48,356 nucleotides of DNA from Comamonadaceae bacterium (GCA_947476285.1 CANJPU010000040.1:1-48356), one strand, 5' to 3'. Positions 9,706 through 17,980 are shown, counted from the stretch's first letter. The notes: generated from the letters alone by a model not told the origin. Numbers and translations: made by a program.

Positions 9706-10803
9706 TTACCAGCTGGTACGAACGCCGAAGTCGAAGCCGTTGGAGCTGGTGTTGGCACCAGTGACTGAGCCATTCAGGCCGAGGGCCAAGCCACCGCTGT
9801 TCTTCAGGTCAGCGTAGGTGGCGTACAGGGCGGTACGCTTGCTCAGGTTATGCACATAACCCAGGCCCATCTTCTTGCCTGTCGGCGTGCCAGCAGCGTC
9901 GGTCTTGTAAGCGCCGTAGCTCAGGCGAACTTGACCTGCACCGCCGACGGCCAGAGCCGCACCGACCAAATAGCCCTTGCCAGCGATGGCGCCATTCTTG
10001 TCGCTGCTGTACTGAGCCATGATCTTGTGCGCGCCGATTTCGTACGAAGCGCCAATGTTGCCTTGCTTGATGTCGCCAGCAGCGTAGGTGGTCTTGCCAG
10101 AGCCGAGTGCAACGCTCAGACCGTCCATGTTGTAGCCGATGCGAGCAGAGAAGCCCTTGCCGTCGTTGGAGGTGCCAGCGCCGCTGTTGTTCTCACCCAG
10201 GTAGTAGGCGATGTTGCCGTTCAGGCCGATGTTCGGGGTGTTGCCACGAGCGTATTCGTTCTTCGGCTGGTTGAAGATGTACTGGATGGAGTTGGAAACA
10301 CGCACGCCAGTCAGGGTGGAGCCAATGGTGGCGCCAGCGCCGATGTAGTTTTGGCCTGCAGCAACGCCCAAGTTTCCATGGGGGTCGTAGTTAGCCAGGT
10401 TCCAGTAGGAAGGCGAGTAGTCACGGCCAAGGCGCAGTTCGCCCCAGTTGCCGCCGATGGACACGGTGGAGCGACGATTGAACATCAGGCCTTGCAGGCC
10501 GTTTGCCAGGGCAGCGCCTTGGGCTTGGTTGCTGGCATTGCCAGACTGGCCAGTGCCGTTGTCGGCGTTCACGCCCAATTCGTACCAGAAGCTGGCGAAC
10601 ATGCCGCCGCCGAGGTCTTCAATGCCCTTGAAGCCGAGTTGGCTGGAGCCGGTGTTGGCGTTGCTAACCTGGTTCTTGGACGAGATGCTGCCAGAACCGT
10701 GGGAGTAACCCACGTCAGCAACACCCCAGATGGTAACGGACGATTGTGCAGAAGCTGCACCAGCAGCCGCCAAGGCAGCCAGGGCAATCAGGGACTTTCT
10801 CAT
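9706..10803 (-). CDS. Gram-negative outer-membrane trimeric porin
   Basis: The 365-residue product begins MRKSLIALAALAAAGAASAQ, a clear Sec signal peptide with an ASA-Q cleavage site, followed by SSVTIWGVADVGYSHGSG, the first beta strand typical of the Burkholderiales porin family (Omp32-like). It ends FDFGVRTSW, with the terminal aromatic residue needed for BAM-assisted membrane insertion. GFKGIEDLGGGMFASFWYELG, split over the second and third strands, is also characteristic. It should form a 16-stranded general-diffusion channel for small anions. The ATG at 10803 is chosen for the signal peptide and a GGAG 8-11 bases upstream. It has its own terminator. Confidence 0.94.
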   Translation of the reverse strand: MRKSLIALAALAAAGAASAQSSVTIWGVADVGYSHGSGSISSKNQVSNANTGSSQLGFKGIEDLGGGMFASFWYELGVNADNGTGQSGNASNQAQGAALANGLQGLMFNRRSTVSIGGNWGELRLGRDYSPSYWNLANYDPHGNLGVAAGQNYIGAGATIGSTLTGVRVSNSIQYIFNQPKNEYARGNTPNIGLNGNIAYYLGENNSGAGTSNDGKGFSARIGYNMDGLSVALGSGKTTYAAGDIKQGNIGASYEIGAHKIMAQYSSDKNGAIAGKGYLVGAALAVGGAGQVRLSYGAYKTDAAGTPTGKKMGLGYVHNLSKRTALYATYADLKNSGGLALGLNGSVTGANTSSNGFDFGVRTSW

Positions 10804-11150
10804 TGGAGGTCTCCGGGTTGGATATTTGATTAACAAATAGCGAGTTGAAATAAGGGCGCAGGGGAATCATGGCCAAGGACCACCACTTGAAGCGCCAGAA
10901 CCTGCACAGAGTGCAAGCGCTTGGTCATCTCTTGGTGTGTTTTCAAAGCCACGAGTAATTATGGTGTCTGGCGCTGGCCTTGTCTCTCAGATCGAGCATC
11001 TCTGTGGTGGATCGACAACATTGCCTGGTGATGTTCTTCAGGTGCATAGGGTGCGGTGCAAGGGGGTGGTTTGGGTGCGCGCCCGTGGGACGAGTCGTTG
11101 CCACTTACTTATTACTGTGACCGCCGTGGGGAAAATGCGTGTGCCCAATG
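10804..11150. other. Non-coding interval upstream of the porin gene
   Basis: About 350 bases contain no convincing gene. Short open frames here lack family features and Shine-Dalgarno sequences. The part next to 10803 must carry the porin promoter and leader. A TTGGCC/TTATTT pair on the minus strand with 17-base spacing (about 10845-10875) is the best I can see, and it is weak. The catabolic operator described elsewhere in this window is not found here. Confidence 0.5.
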
Positions 11151-11182
11151 AATTGCGGCTGCCTTTCTGGGCGGCCGCAATT
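11151..11182 (-). terminator. Inverted repeat downstream of the SDR-crotonase operon
   Basis: AATTGCGGCTGCC (11151-11163) and GGCGGCCGCAATT (11170-11182) form a 13-bp stem with a single G-T type mismatch and a six-base loop. It lies 25 bases past the crotonase stop on the minus strand. No strong T-run follows, so it may be a Rho-assisted terminator or an mRNA 3'-end stabiliser rather than a classical intrinsic terminator. Confidence 0.5.
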
Positions 11183-11206
11183 GCAGTGGGTCAGAGTGTC
11201 AGAAGC

Positions 11207-12016
11207 TCACACAGGCGAGTTCGGGTCGAAGTTGGTCTTGCGCTTTGTGAGAAAGGCGTCGACGCCTTCAGTGGCCTCCGGGCCGGAGAAGCCGAGGAAC
11301 TCAAGTGCCAGTGAGGCTTCGAAGATTGGGCCGGCTTGCTTGAGCCACTGGTTCAGCGCCAGCTTGGTCCAGCGCAGTGCGCCAGGGGCGCCGTCGGCCA
11401 GTTTGCTGGCGATCTGAACGGCCCGTGCTTCGACTTCTTCGTCGGGCAGGGCCAGAGACACCAGGTTCATGCGCTCGGCCTCTTCACCGGTGAAGCTGTC
11501 AGCGGTGAGCAAGTAATATTTTGCCTTGGCCATGCCGCACAGCAGGGGCCAGATGATGGCCGCATGGTCGCCTGCTGCCACGCCGATCTTGACGTGACCG
11601 TCAGAGAACTTCGCATCCTTGGAGACGATGGAGACGTCCGCCAGAATCAGCGTGGCCAGGCCAGCGCCCACTGCCCAGCCGCGCGCGGCCGAGACAATTG
11701 GCTTGCGGCAATTGATCATGCCGTACACCAGATTGCGCGCCTCGTTCATGGATTCCATGAGCAGCTTGTTGTCCGAGAGCATTTTCTTCTCTTGGTTCAG
11801 GTCGCCGCCGGCCGAGTAGTTGCGCTCTTCGCCAGTGATGATGGCCACGGAAACGCTGTCGTCCGCATCGATATCGCCCCAGATTTCGGACACTTCCTTG
11901 TGCATGAGCGCCGTCATTGCGCCCATTTTGAGCGGCGAGCGCATGGTGATGCGCAGCACGCGCGGATGCGGTCTGTCGAAGGTGAGGTGTTGGTAGTGGG
12001 CGTAACGGTCTGACAT
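11207..12016 (-). CDS. Crotonase-family (enoyl-CoA hydratase/isomerase-like) protein with a His/Asp active-site pattern
   Basis: This 269-residue protein has the crotonase fold motifs: the first oxyanion-hole segment NYSAGGDL near residue 90 and the second, GWAVGAGLATLILADVSI, near 130. The two catalytic Glu of classical enoyl-CoA hydratase are not seen. In their region the protein reads FSDGHVKIGVAAGDHAAIIWP, here split for length as FSDGHVKIGVAAGD and HAAIIWP. A His and an Asp nine residues apart resemble the pair used by 6-oxocamphor hydrolase-type C-C hydrolases. The ATG at 12016 follows AAAGGAG. It is the second gene of an operon behind a BadH-like dehydrogenase. Activity could be hydratase or beta-diketone hydrolase; the second is inferred. 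Confidence 0.8.
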   Translation of the reverse strand: MSDRYAHYQHLTFDRPHPRVLRITMRSPLKMGAMTALMHKEVSEIWGDIDADDSVSVAIITGEERNYSAGGDLNQEKKMLSDNKLLMESMNEARNLVYGMINCRKPIVSAARGWAVGAGLATLILADVSIVSKDAKFSDGHVKIGVAAGDHAAIIWPLLCGMAKAKYYLLTADSFTGEEAERMNLVSLALPDEEVEARAVQIASKLADGAPGALRWTKLALNQWLKQAGPIFEASLALEFLGFSGPEATEGVDAFLTKRKTNFDPNSPV

Positions 12017-12099
12017 GAGGGCTCCTTTTGTTGTGGGCTTGAAGGGGGTGAATGAATTTTGAATGCCTTGGCGCGCGGGGCTCTTGAGGTGCTTTTCTT

Positions 12100-12900
12100 T
12101 TAGCCAACCATGCTGTAGCCGCCTGACACCGAGAGCACCTGGCCCGTGATGTGACCAGCGGATTTTGCCGAGGCCATGAAAATCACCGCGTTGGCGATGT
12201 CCTGGGGCCGCCCAAGCTTGCGCAGTGGCATCGACTTTGCGACTTTTTCCATTTGCTCGGGCGTGAATGTCTGAGCCGGGTCCAGCCAACTGCTGTTGCT
12301 TCCCACTTCCTCGCTGCTGGCTGGAATGGTGGCGCCGGGGCAGATGGAGTTGCAGCGGATGCCGTAGCGCCCGTTTTCCTTGGCCACGGTCTTCATGAAG
12401 CCATTGATGGCGGCCTTGACGCCGCCATAGACCGCCTGGCGCGGCTCGCCCTGGCGGCCGGCGTCCGAGCTGATGAAGACGATCGCGCCCGAATTGCGCG
12501 GGATCATCAACTCGAGTGCGGCCTTGGTGCAGTGGAGCACGCCGATGAAGTTGATGTTCACCAGCTTTTGCCAGAAGTCAGGCTCGGTCTGGCTGAAGGC
12601 CCCCATGGGACCCCACCAGCCGGCGTTGTTGACCAGCACGTCAACGCCGCCGAATTTCTCGGCGGCAGCCTTGAAGGTGGCTTTCACTTGATCAAGATTG
12701 GTGATGTCGGTCTTGACCACTTGCGCTGCTGCGGCGCCTTGGGCCAGGGCCAGCGCGGCGGTCTTCTCGCCCTGCTCCACATCAATGTCGGCGATGGTGA
12801 TCTTGGCACCCTCTGCCGCGAACCCGAGCACGATGGCCCGGCCAATGTTGGAACCGCCGCCGGTCACCACGACCGACTTGCCTTTCAGATCCATATCCAT
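12100..12900 (-). CDS. SDR-family oxidoreductase, BadH-like (2-hydroxy-alicyclic acyl-CoA dehydrogenase candidate)
   Basis: The 266-residue protein is a classical short-chain dehydrogenase. TGGGSNIGR near residue 12 is the nucleotide-binding glycine motif, NNAGW near 90 the structural motif, and SSDAGRQGEPRQAVYGGVK near 140-160 carries catalytic Ser, Tyr and Lys. The NNAGW, SSDA-R, CPGAT and QVLSVSGGYSMVG segments recall BadH, which oxidises 2-hydroxycyclohexanecarboxyl-CoA to the keto form with NAD. The ATG at 12900 has GGAG eight bases upstream. The leader to the mapped promoter is about 195 bases. A close paralogue lies at 29243-30037. The substrate is inferred. Confidence 0.85.
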   Translation of the reverse strand: MDMDLKGKSVVVTGGGSNIGRAIVLGFAAEGAKITIADIDVEQGEKTAALALAQGAAAAQVVKTDITNLDQVKATFKAAAEKFGGVDVLVNNAGWWGPMGAFSQTEPDFWQKLVNINFIGVLHCTKAALELMIPRNSGAIVFISSDAGRQGEPRQAVYGGVKAAINGFMKTVAKENGRYGIRCNSICPGATIPASSEEVGSNSSWLDPAQTFTPEQMEKVAKSMPLRKLGRPQDIANAVIFMASAKSAGHITGQVLSVSGGYSMVG

Positions 12901-13102
12901 GAGTAACTCCAGTTTGATGCAATTGTGGTTTCGGGGCGCGCGAACTCTCGGTGCCCTTCGAAGTTCGAACCGCACGGCTTGACTTTACGCCTTGAATTGT
13001 GAGGTGCGCGCTCGTGCAAGACGGCAAGGCCTTCGGTGAGGCCTCGCTCGGGGCGGCAGAGCCAATGAAAATTCTGACGTCCGGCAAAGGACGCTTCGTC
13101 AG

Positions 13103-13174
13103 ATTATGGTTGCCTGCGGGGCGCGGTGTCAAGAAAATATGAACTGCGAGCCATGAATCACCACGTGCTATCCT
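13103..13174. promoter_or_regulatory. Divergent promoter with catabolic operator copy 1
   Basis: The 24-bp operator is at 13138-13161 (core GCGAGCCATGAATCAC) and is identical to the copy at 43987-44010. Leftward there is TTGACA at 13132-13127 and CATAAT at 13108-13103, 18 bases apart, for the SDR-crotonase operon. Rightward, TGCGAG inside the operator and TATCCT at 13169-13174, 18 bases apart, can serve the acyl-CoA dehydrogenase gene at 13242. The operator overlaps the rightward -35 and abuts the leftward one, so a bound protein would block both. Boxes are seen in sequence; regulation is inferred. Confidence 0.7.
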
Positions 13175-13241
13175 GTGCGCGATATGGGCGGCCATATGGG
13201 TCGCTGCTGAGTGCGTCATCCATTCATACGAGGTGCAAACA

Positions 13242-14405
13242 ATGTTACTCAATGACGATCAGATTGCCTTACGTGACGTGGCGCGCCGATTTGCCCGGGA
13301 AAAGCTGTTGCCCGATTATCAGAAGCGCGAAACCCAGGCGCGCCTGGACCGCGCCTTGGTCAAGGAAATGGGATCGTTGGGGCTCATCGGTGTGGACGTG
13401 CCCGAGGAGTATGGCGGGCTTGGTCTGAGTGGGTTGACTTCGGGTCTCATCACCGAAGAGATCGCCTACGGGGATTTCAACGTCTCCTACATTCAACTGC
13501 TGGGCTCGCTGATTGGCACCATCGTGCACCGAAACGCCAATCCGGAATTGGCGCGGCACTGGAATTGCCGCCTGGTCTCTGGTGACGTGATCATCGGGCT
13601 GGGCCTGACGGAGCCGCGCGGCGGGTCTGACGCCGCCAACCTGGTCACCAAAGCGCGCCGCGTGGGCAACGAGTACATCTTGTCTGGAGAGAAGACGTCG
13701 ATCTCTTTTTGCGATCAGGCAGATGCAATGATCTTGTTCGCGCGAACCGGCAAGTCCGAGGACGTGGCGCGCGGCGTCAGCGCCTTCCTGGTGCCCATGG
13801 ATCTTCCCGGCATTCAAAAGAGCCGTTTCGACGACACGGGCAGCAAGATCGTGGGCCGTGGGTCGGTGTTTTTCGACGACGTGCGCATTCCCGCTGAATA
13901 TCTTCTGGGCAAGGAAGGCAAGGGGTTCACCGAAGTGATGCAGGGCTTCGACTACAGCCGCATCCTGATCGCCCTGATGTGCATCGCCGCTGCCAGCGCA
14001 TCGATCGACGAGGCATGGCAGTACGCCAAGGAGCGTGAGGCCATGGGTGTGCCTATTGTTCAATACCAGGGCGTGTCGTTCCCGCTGGTGGAATATGAAA
14101 CTTTGATCTCTGCCTGCCGGCAACTTTGCTACCACGGGCTTGAGTTGCGCGATGGCGGGCTTGCGCATACGGCCGAGGCAGCCATGGTCAAGTGGATGGG
14201 CCCCAAGACGGCGTTCGATGCAATCCATCAGTGCCTGCTGACCTTCGGCCATTACGGCTGGACCAAGGACCTGCCGCACCAGCAGCGCCTTCGCGACGTG
14301 ATGGGGCTTGAGATTGGTGATGGCACCGCCCAGATCATGAAATTGATTGTGGCGCGAGAGCGAGCAGGGCGCGTGGCCGTGCAGTATGCGAACGGGACCA
14401 AGTGA
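13242..14405 (+). CDS. Acyl-CoA dehydrogenase with Asp at the usual catalytic Glu position
   Basis: The 387-residue flavoprotein has the acyl-CoA dehydrogenase architecture: N-terminal helices, a middle beta domain with LGLTEPRGGSDAAN (FAD/substrate loop) near residue 120, and a C-terminal helical domain. In the C-terminal motif where most family members carry the base (EGT), it reads IGDGTAQIMKLIVARE, an Asp. Enzymes acting on cyclohexane- or cyclohexene-carboxyl-CoA are known to deviate at this base, which fits the BadH-like gene across the promoter. The ATG at 13242 (MLLNDDQIALRDVARRFA) follows GAGGTG, and is preferred over the in-frame GTG at 13233. A CoA-transferase gene follows 50 bases downstream in the same operon. 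Confidence 0.9.
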   Translation: MLLNDDQIALRDVARRFAREKLLPDYQKRETQARLDRALVKEMGSLGLIGVDVPEEYGGLGLSGLTSGLITEEIAYGDFNVSYIQLLGSLIGTIVHRNANPELARHWNCRLVSGDVIIGLGLTEPRGGSDAANLVTKARRVGNEYILSGEKTSISFCDQADAMILFARTGKSEDVARGVSAFLVPMDLPGIQKSRFDDTGSKIVGRGSVFFDDVRIPAEYLLGKEGKGFTEVMQGFDYSRILIALMCIAAASASIDEAWQYAKEREAMGVPIVQYQGVSFPLVEYETLISACRQLCYHGLELRDGGLAHTAEAAMVKWMGPKTAFDAIHQCLLTFGHYGWTKDLPHQQRLRDVMGLEIGDGTAQIMKLIVARERAGRVAVQYANGTK

Positions 14406-14455
14406 GACCATCGCGTTCAACCTCCTGATCTAAGAATCGCATAAGGAATGAGCCA

Positions 14456-15655
14456 ATGTCTTCTGTTCTAGCCGGAATTCGCGTGCTTGATTTTGGGCGC
14501 TACATCGCAGGGCCTTACTGCGCCGCGGTGCTTGGCGATTTTGGCGCCGAGGTGATTCGGATCGACCGACTTGGCGGGGGTGAAGACCGGTTTGTGATGC
14601 CCGTCGGCACAAGTGGAGGCGGCGCGGTTTTTCTGCAGTCCAACCGAAACAAGCGATCGATCGCGCTGGACATCGACAAGCCGCAAGGCCGGGAGGTGGT
14701 TCGTCGCCTGGTGCGCAGCGCGGATGTCGTCGTGGTGAACATGCCGCCGCAGACGCTGCTCGATTTGGGGCTGGACTACGACACGCTCAGCCAGATTCGG
14801 CCCGACATCATCGTGACCACTGCATCGGCCTTTGGCAGCACCGGGCCGAATCGAAACAAGACCGGCCTGGACGGCATAGGTCAGTGTCTCAGCGGCGCGG
14901 TGTATCTCTCAGGCACTGCCGATCATCCGACCAAGGCCATGGTGCCCTATGTGGACTTCGGCACTGCATTGGCTTGTGCCATGGGCACCATCGCTGCGTT
15001 GTATGAGCGCAAGACAAGCGGCAAGGGCCAGCACGTGGAAGGCTCCTTGCTCAATACAGCGCTCACCATCGCAAGCAACAGCCTGATTGAAGAAGGTGTG
15101 CTGAATGTGGGCCGTGAGGCGATCGGCAATCGCACCCGATACGGCAGTCCATCGGACATCTTTCGCGTGCGCGACGGCTGGATCATGGTGCAGGTCATTG
15201 GGCAGTCGACCTTCAAGCGTTGGACGCGCCTGATCGCAAGACCCGATCTGTTCGAAGACCCGCGCTTGCAAACCGATCTTGCGCGCGGCGACCATGGCGA
15301 AGAACTCAGTGGCTTGATGGGTCAATGGTGTGCCACGCGCACGCGTGAAGAAGCATTGAATGAACTGGAGCGCAGCAAGATTCCGGCAGGGCCGGTTCAA
15401 TCGCCCCGGCAGGTGCTGGACGACCCGCATGTCAAAGCCGAGGGAATCCTGCAGCCCACCGATTACCCAGGGCTTGCGCGGCCGGCACCGCTGGTCAAGA
15501 TGCCTGTCACGCTGTCGCGCACGCCAGGAGAAATTCGCCACCGCGCGCCCCTGGTGGGGGAGCACACCGACGCAATTTTGCAGGAAGCCGGCTATGGGGC
15601 CGACGAGATTGCTCACATGCGGCAGCTTGGCCTGGTGGGTGGGATAGCAGCCTGA
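14456..15655 (+). CDS. CaiB/BaiF family CoA-transferase (copy 1)
   Basis: This 399-residue family III CoA-transferase moves CoA between carboxylic acids through an aspartyl-CoA thioester. Visible motifs are the N-terminal GIRVLDFGRYIAGPYCA, LGDFGAEVIRID and NRNKRSIALDI. The catalytic Asp is probably the one in VPYVDFGTALA near residue 167, before LYERKTSGKGQHVEGSL. AAGGA lies seven bases before the ATG. It shares the operon of the acyl-CoA dehydrogenase at 13242 and probably charges or recycles CoA for that pathway branch. Substrate specificity cannot be read in this family. Confidence 0.92.
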   Translation: MSSVLAGIRVLDFGRYIAGPYCAAVLGDFGAEVIRIDRLGGGEDRFVMPVGTSGGGAVFLQSNRNKRSIALDIDKPQGREVVRRLVRSADVVVVNMPPQTLLDLGLDYDTLSQIRPDIIVTTASAFGSTGPNRNKTGLDGIGQCLSGAVYLSGTADHPTKAMVPYVDFGTALACAMGTIAALYERKTSGKGQHVEGSLLNTALTIASNSLIEEGVLNVGREAIGNRTRYGSPSDIFRVRDGWIMVQVIGQSTFKRWTRLIARPDLFEDPRLQTDLARGDHGEELSGLMGQWCATRTREEALNELERSKIPAGPVQSPRQVLDDPHVKAEGILQPTDYPGLARPAPLVKMPVTLSRTPGEIRHRAPLVGEHTDAILQEAGYGADEIAHMRQLGLVGGIAA

Positions 15656-15677
15656 ACAATGCCAGCGCAGCGAGCGA

Positions 15678-16859
15678 TCAGCCTGCGCCCGTGCCAAATG
15701 CCGAAAGGCCCAACAGCTCTCTGCCGATGATCAGCGTTTGAATTTCGGTTGTGCCTTCGGGAATGATGGCGCCCCGGGTGTCGCGGTAGATTCGCTCGAT
15801 GGGATAGTCTCTGCTGTAGCCCATGGCGCCATGCACCTGAAGCGCCATGTCAGCCACCTCATGTGCGGCCTGGGCGCTGTACAGCTTGGCGATCGAGCAT
15901 TCCATTCGCCCCGAGTTGCCACGGTCTAGCGTGCGGGCTGCGCGCCTGACCAGTTGACGTGAAGCATCCGTGCGCACGCGCATGTCAACAATCATTTTTT
16001 GAATGAGCTGATACGAGCCGATCGGCGCGCCGAACTGCTGTCGGGTCTTCGCATAGTCAATCGACAGATCCAGTGCCGCCTGCGCAGCGCCAACTGCACC
16101 CGCAGAGACACTCAAACGCCCGAAGCTCAGCGCAAGCAAAATATTCTTGAGGCCCTGGCCCACGCCGCCCAGCACATTGCCAGCGGGAACGCGCGCATTA
16201 TCGAACGTGAGTTCAGAAGTGGTCGTCGCCTGCAGCACCATGGTGTGGACCCGCTTCTTGATGAAATCGGTTTGATTGCTGTCGACAATGAAGGCGGTGA
16301 TGCCGTGCGGACCACCCGCCTCGGTCGGCGCGACCTTGGCCATCAGGATGCCCATCTCCGAGATGGCGCCATTGGTGATCCACAGCTTGCTGCCATTGAT
16401 GACCCAACTGTCGCCAACCAGGGCGGCCTTGGTCTCCAGCCCCGCGACATTGGAGCCATGATTGGGCTCGGTAATGCCAACCCACACCCGAAGCTGCCCG
16501 TTCATCAGCGGGCGCAGGTAGCGCTCTTTCTGCTCGGGCGTTCCCAATCGCGCCAGAAGCAGGGCGGCCATGTTCATGGTGTTGAGAATGGCGCGCAGGC
16601 TGTGCCAGCAGTAACCAGCCTCTTCCATAAGGACCGCGAAGTCCATATGGTTCATGCCGTAGCCGCCTTCGGACTCTGGCAGAAACCCGCCGATGTAGCC
16701 GAATTCGCGCAGGCGCGCTGGCAGCGTCCAGTCGAATTCGCACCGCTTCTCAAAATCGCCCACCGTTGGGCTGACTTCATTGGCCATGAACTGAGCGACC
16801 GTGTCGCGCAACAGGCTTTGCTCGTGGGTCAGATCGTCATCCGCAGTCAACTGTCGCAT
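15678..16859 (-). CDS. Acyl-CoA dehydrogenase (copy 2)
   Basis: The 393-residue protein contains VGITEPNHGSNVAG near residue 125 (FAD/substrate loop), INGSKLWITNGAISE near 155 and the C-terminal PEGTTEIQTLIIGREL with the catalytic Glu in the EGT motif. SRDYPIERIYRDTRG precedes it as usual. The sequence is closest in feel to glutaryl-CoA dehydrogenase-like members, although a decarboxylating role is not shown. Start ATG 16859 (MRQLTADDDLTHEQ) has only a weak ribosome-binding site. It is transcribed away from the ABC-transporter operon and converges on the CoA-transferase at 14456-15655. It oxidises an unknown acyl-CoA, passing electrons to ETF. Confidence 0.9.
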   Translation of the reverse strand: MRQLTADDDLTHEQSLLRDTVAQFMANEVSPTVGDFEKRCEFDWTLPARLREFGYIGGFLPESEGGYGMNHMDFAVLMEEAGYCWHSLRAILNTMNMAALLLARLGTPEQKERYLRPLMNGQLRVWVGITEPNHGSNVAGLETKAALVGDSWVINGSKLWITNGAISEMGILMAKVAPTEAGGPHGITAFIVDSNQTDFIKKRVHTMVLQATTTSELTFDNARVPAGNVLGGVGQGLKNILLALSFGRLSVSAGAVGAAQAALDLSIDYAKTRQQFGAPIGSYQLIQKMIVDMRVRTDASRQLVRRAARTLDRGNSGRMECSIAKLYSAQAAHEVADMALQVHGAMGYSRDYPIERIYRDTRGAIIPEGTTEIQTLIIGRELLGLSAFGTGAG

Positions 16860-17002
16860 GCTTGTCTTTCATTGTTGATCCCCGGCAGGCGCTGCGGCGA
16901 GGCGCGCTGAACTTACCGGAGAAGGCACGGCTTCGCAAAGGGGAAAACCACGAGTCTGCTGATAAATCCTTCGTCCGCAGAGTTGGTGGGTTTTCGCTGA
17001 GA

Positions 17003-17071
17003 TTTAGACTCTTATGGTTTGTGAATCGTAATTCATTTTTATTGACACCACAGGCATGAGCTGCCCATAAT
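17003..17071. promoter_or_regulatory. Divergent promoter of the ABC operon with a degenerate operator (copy 7)
   Basis: Rightward: TTGACA at 17042-17047 and CATAAT at 17066-17071, 18 bases apart, for the ABC operon. Leftward: TTACGA (17031-17026) and TCTAAA (17008-17003), 17 bases apart, for the dehydrogenase at 16859. The block 17014-17037 occupies the operator position. It keeps one half (AATGAATTACGA on the minus strand against AATGAATTGCGA at copy 4) but has lost the GCGAGCC and GAATCAC parts. The TGAATCGTAATTCA stretch within it is a good dyad on its own. Confidence 0.5.
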
Positions 17072-17158
17072 CAGCCGGTTGACTTTCCGGACTGCGGAGC
17101 CGACTCGGCCTGAGTACGGCACGAGACAAACGCGGTCTTTGGAACAAAGGAGTTGTTC

Positions 17159-17980
17159 TTGCCAGAAGCGAATGCCGAATCCGCAACCCGCGACGGTAGT
17201 GACGCAGGGGCGGTTGTCGATTGCCGTTCGCTGGAGCGGAGATTTCGCGGCCTGGTGGCGCTCAAGGGCGTTGACCTGCGCATCGAGCGAGGTGAAATCT
17301 TCGGCTTGGTGGGGCCCAATGGCAGCGGCAAGACGACACTGGTGAACCTGATCACCGGATTCTTCGCGCCACAGGTGGGCAGCATTGTTCTCAATGGTCA
17401 TGACATTACCGGCATGGCGCCGCACAAGGTGGCCGCCCGCGGCGTGGCCCGCACCTTCCAGAACCTCGCGCTTTTCAATGGAATGAGTGTGTTGGACAAC
17501 ATTCTGCTCGGGCGCCACATCCACATGAAGCCCGGTGTCATACGCACCGCGCTCTATCCGTGGCTCAGTCGCAAGGACGAAGTTGCCAACCGGATCAAGG
17601 TGGAGGAGGTCATCGAGTTCATGCAGTTGCAAAGCGTGCGCGATGAATTGGTGGACGGCATTCCCATAGGGCTGAAGAAGCGGGTGGAGCTGGCCCGCGC
17701 GCTGGTTGCGGAGCCAAACTTCCTGATCCTTGACGAACCCATGGCCGGCATGAATCAGGAAGAGAAAGAGTACATGGCGCGCTTCATCCTGGATGCGCGC
17801 GACGAACGAAACGTCACGGTGCTGATGATCGAGCACCACATGGATGTGATCACCGGCATCTGCGACCGCATGATGGTGCTCAGCTACGGCGAGACCATAC
17901 GCACTGGCATTCCCTCGGAGGTCATGGCGGACGAACGGGTGATCAATGCCTATCTGGGGGGCGCCTATGCCGTCCAGTAG
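17159..17980 (+). CDS. Branched-chain-type ABC transporter ATP-binding protein (LivG-like)
   Basis: This protein is one of the two cytoplasmic ATPases of a HAAT-type (branched-chain amino acid-like) importer. The 273-residue product has Walker A GPNGSGKT near residue 55, Q-loop ARTFQNLALFNGMSV near 100, a signature region PIGLKKRVELARAL near 180 and Walker B FLILDEPMAGMN near 195, followed by the H-loop EHHMD. I place the start at TTG 17159, six bases after AAAGGAG (17146-17152). The TTG at 17153 directly touches that site. A 14-base overlap leads into the acyl-CoA synthetase gene, indicating coupling. In this context the cargo is probably a carboxylic acid rather than an amino acid. Confidence 0.9.
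   Translation: MPEANAESATRDGSDAGAVVDCRSLERRFRGLVALKGVDLRIERGEIFGLVGPNGSGKTTLVNLITGFFAPQVGSIVLNGHDITGMAPHKVAARGVARTFQNLALFNGMSVLDNILLGRHIHMKPGVIRTALYPWLSRKDEVANRIKVEEVIEFMQLQSVRDELVDGIPIGLKKRVELARALVAEPNFLILDEPMAGMNQEEKEYMARFILDARDERNVTVLMIEHHMDVITGICDRMMVLSYGETIRTGIPSEVMADERVINAYLGGAYAVQ

Noticed and set aside
9850..10833. A 327-codon open frame on the plus strand
   Set aside because: It lies antisense to the porin gene, whose signal peptide, family motifs and C-terminal aromatic residue are clear. The antisense frame has biased Ala/Val composition and no family motif.
10937..11417. Two short plus-strand frames between the porin and crotonase genes
   Set aside because: They have no ribosome-binding site or recognisable domain, and they run into the antisense of the crotonase gene.
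13269..14420. A 383-codon open frame on the minus strand
   Set aside because: It is antisense to the acyl-CoA dehydrogenase at 13242 and is explained by GC-rich codon bias.
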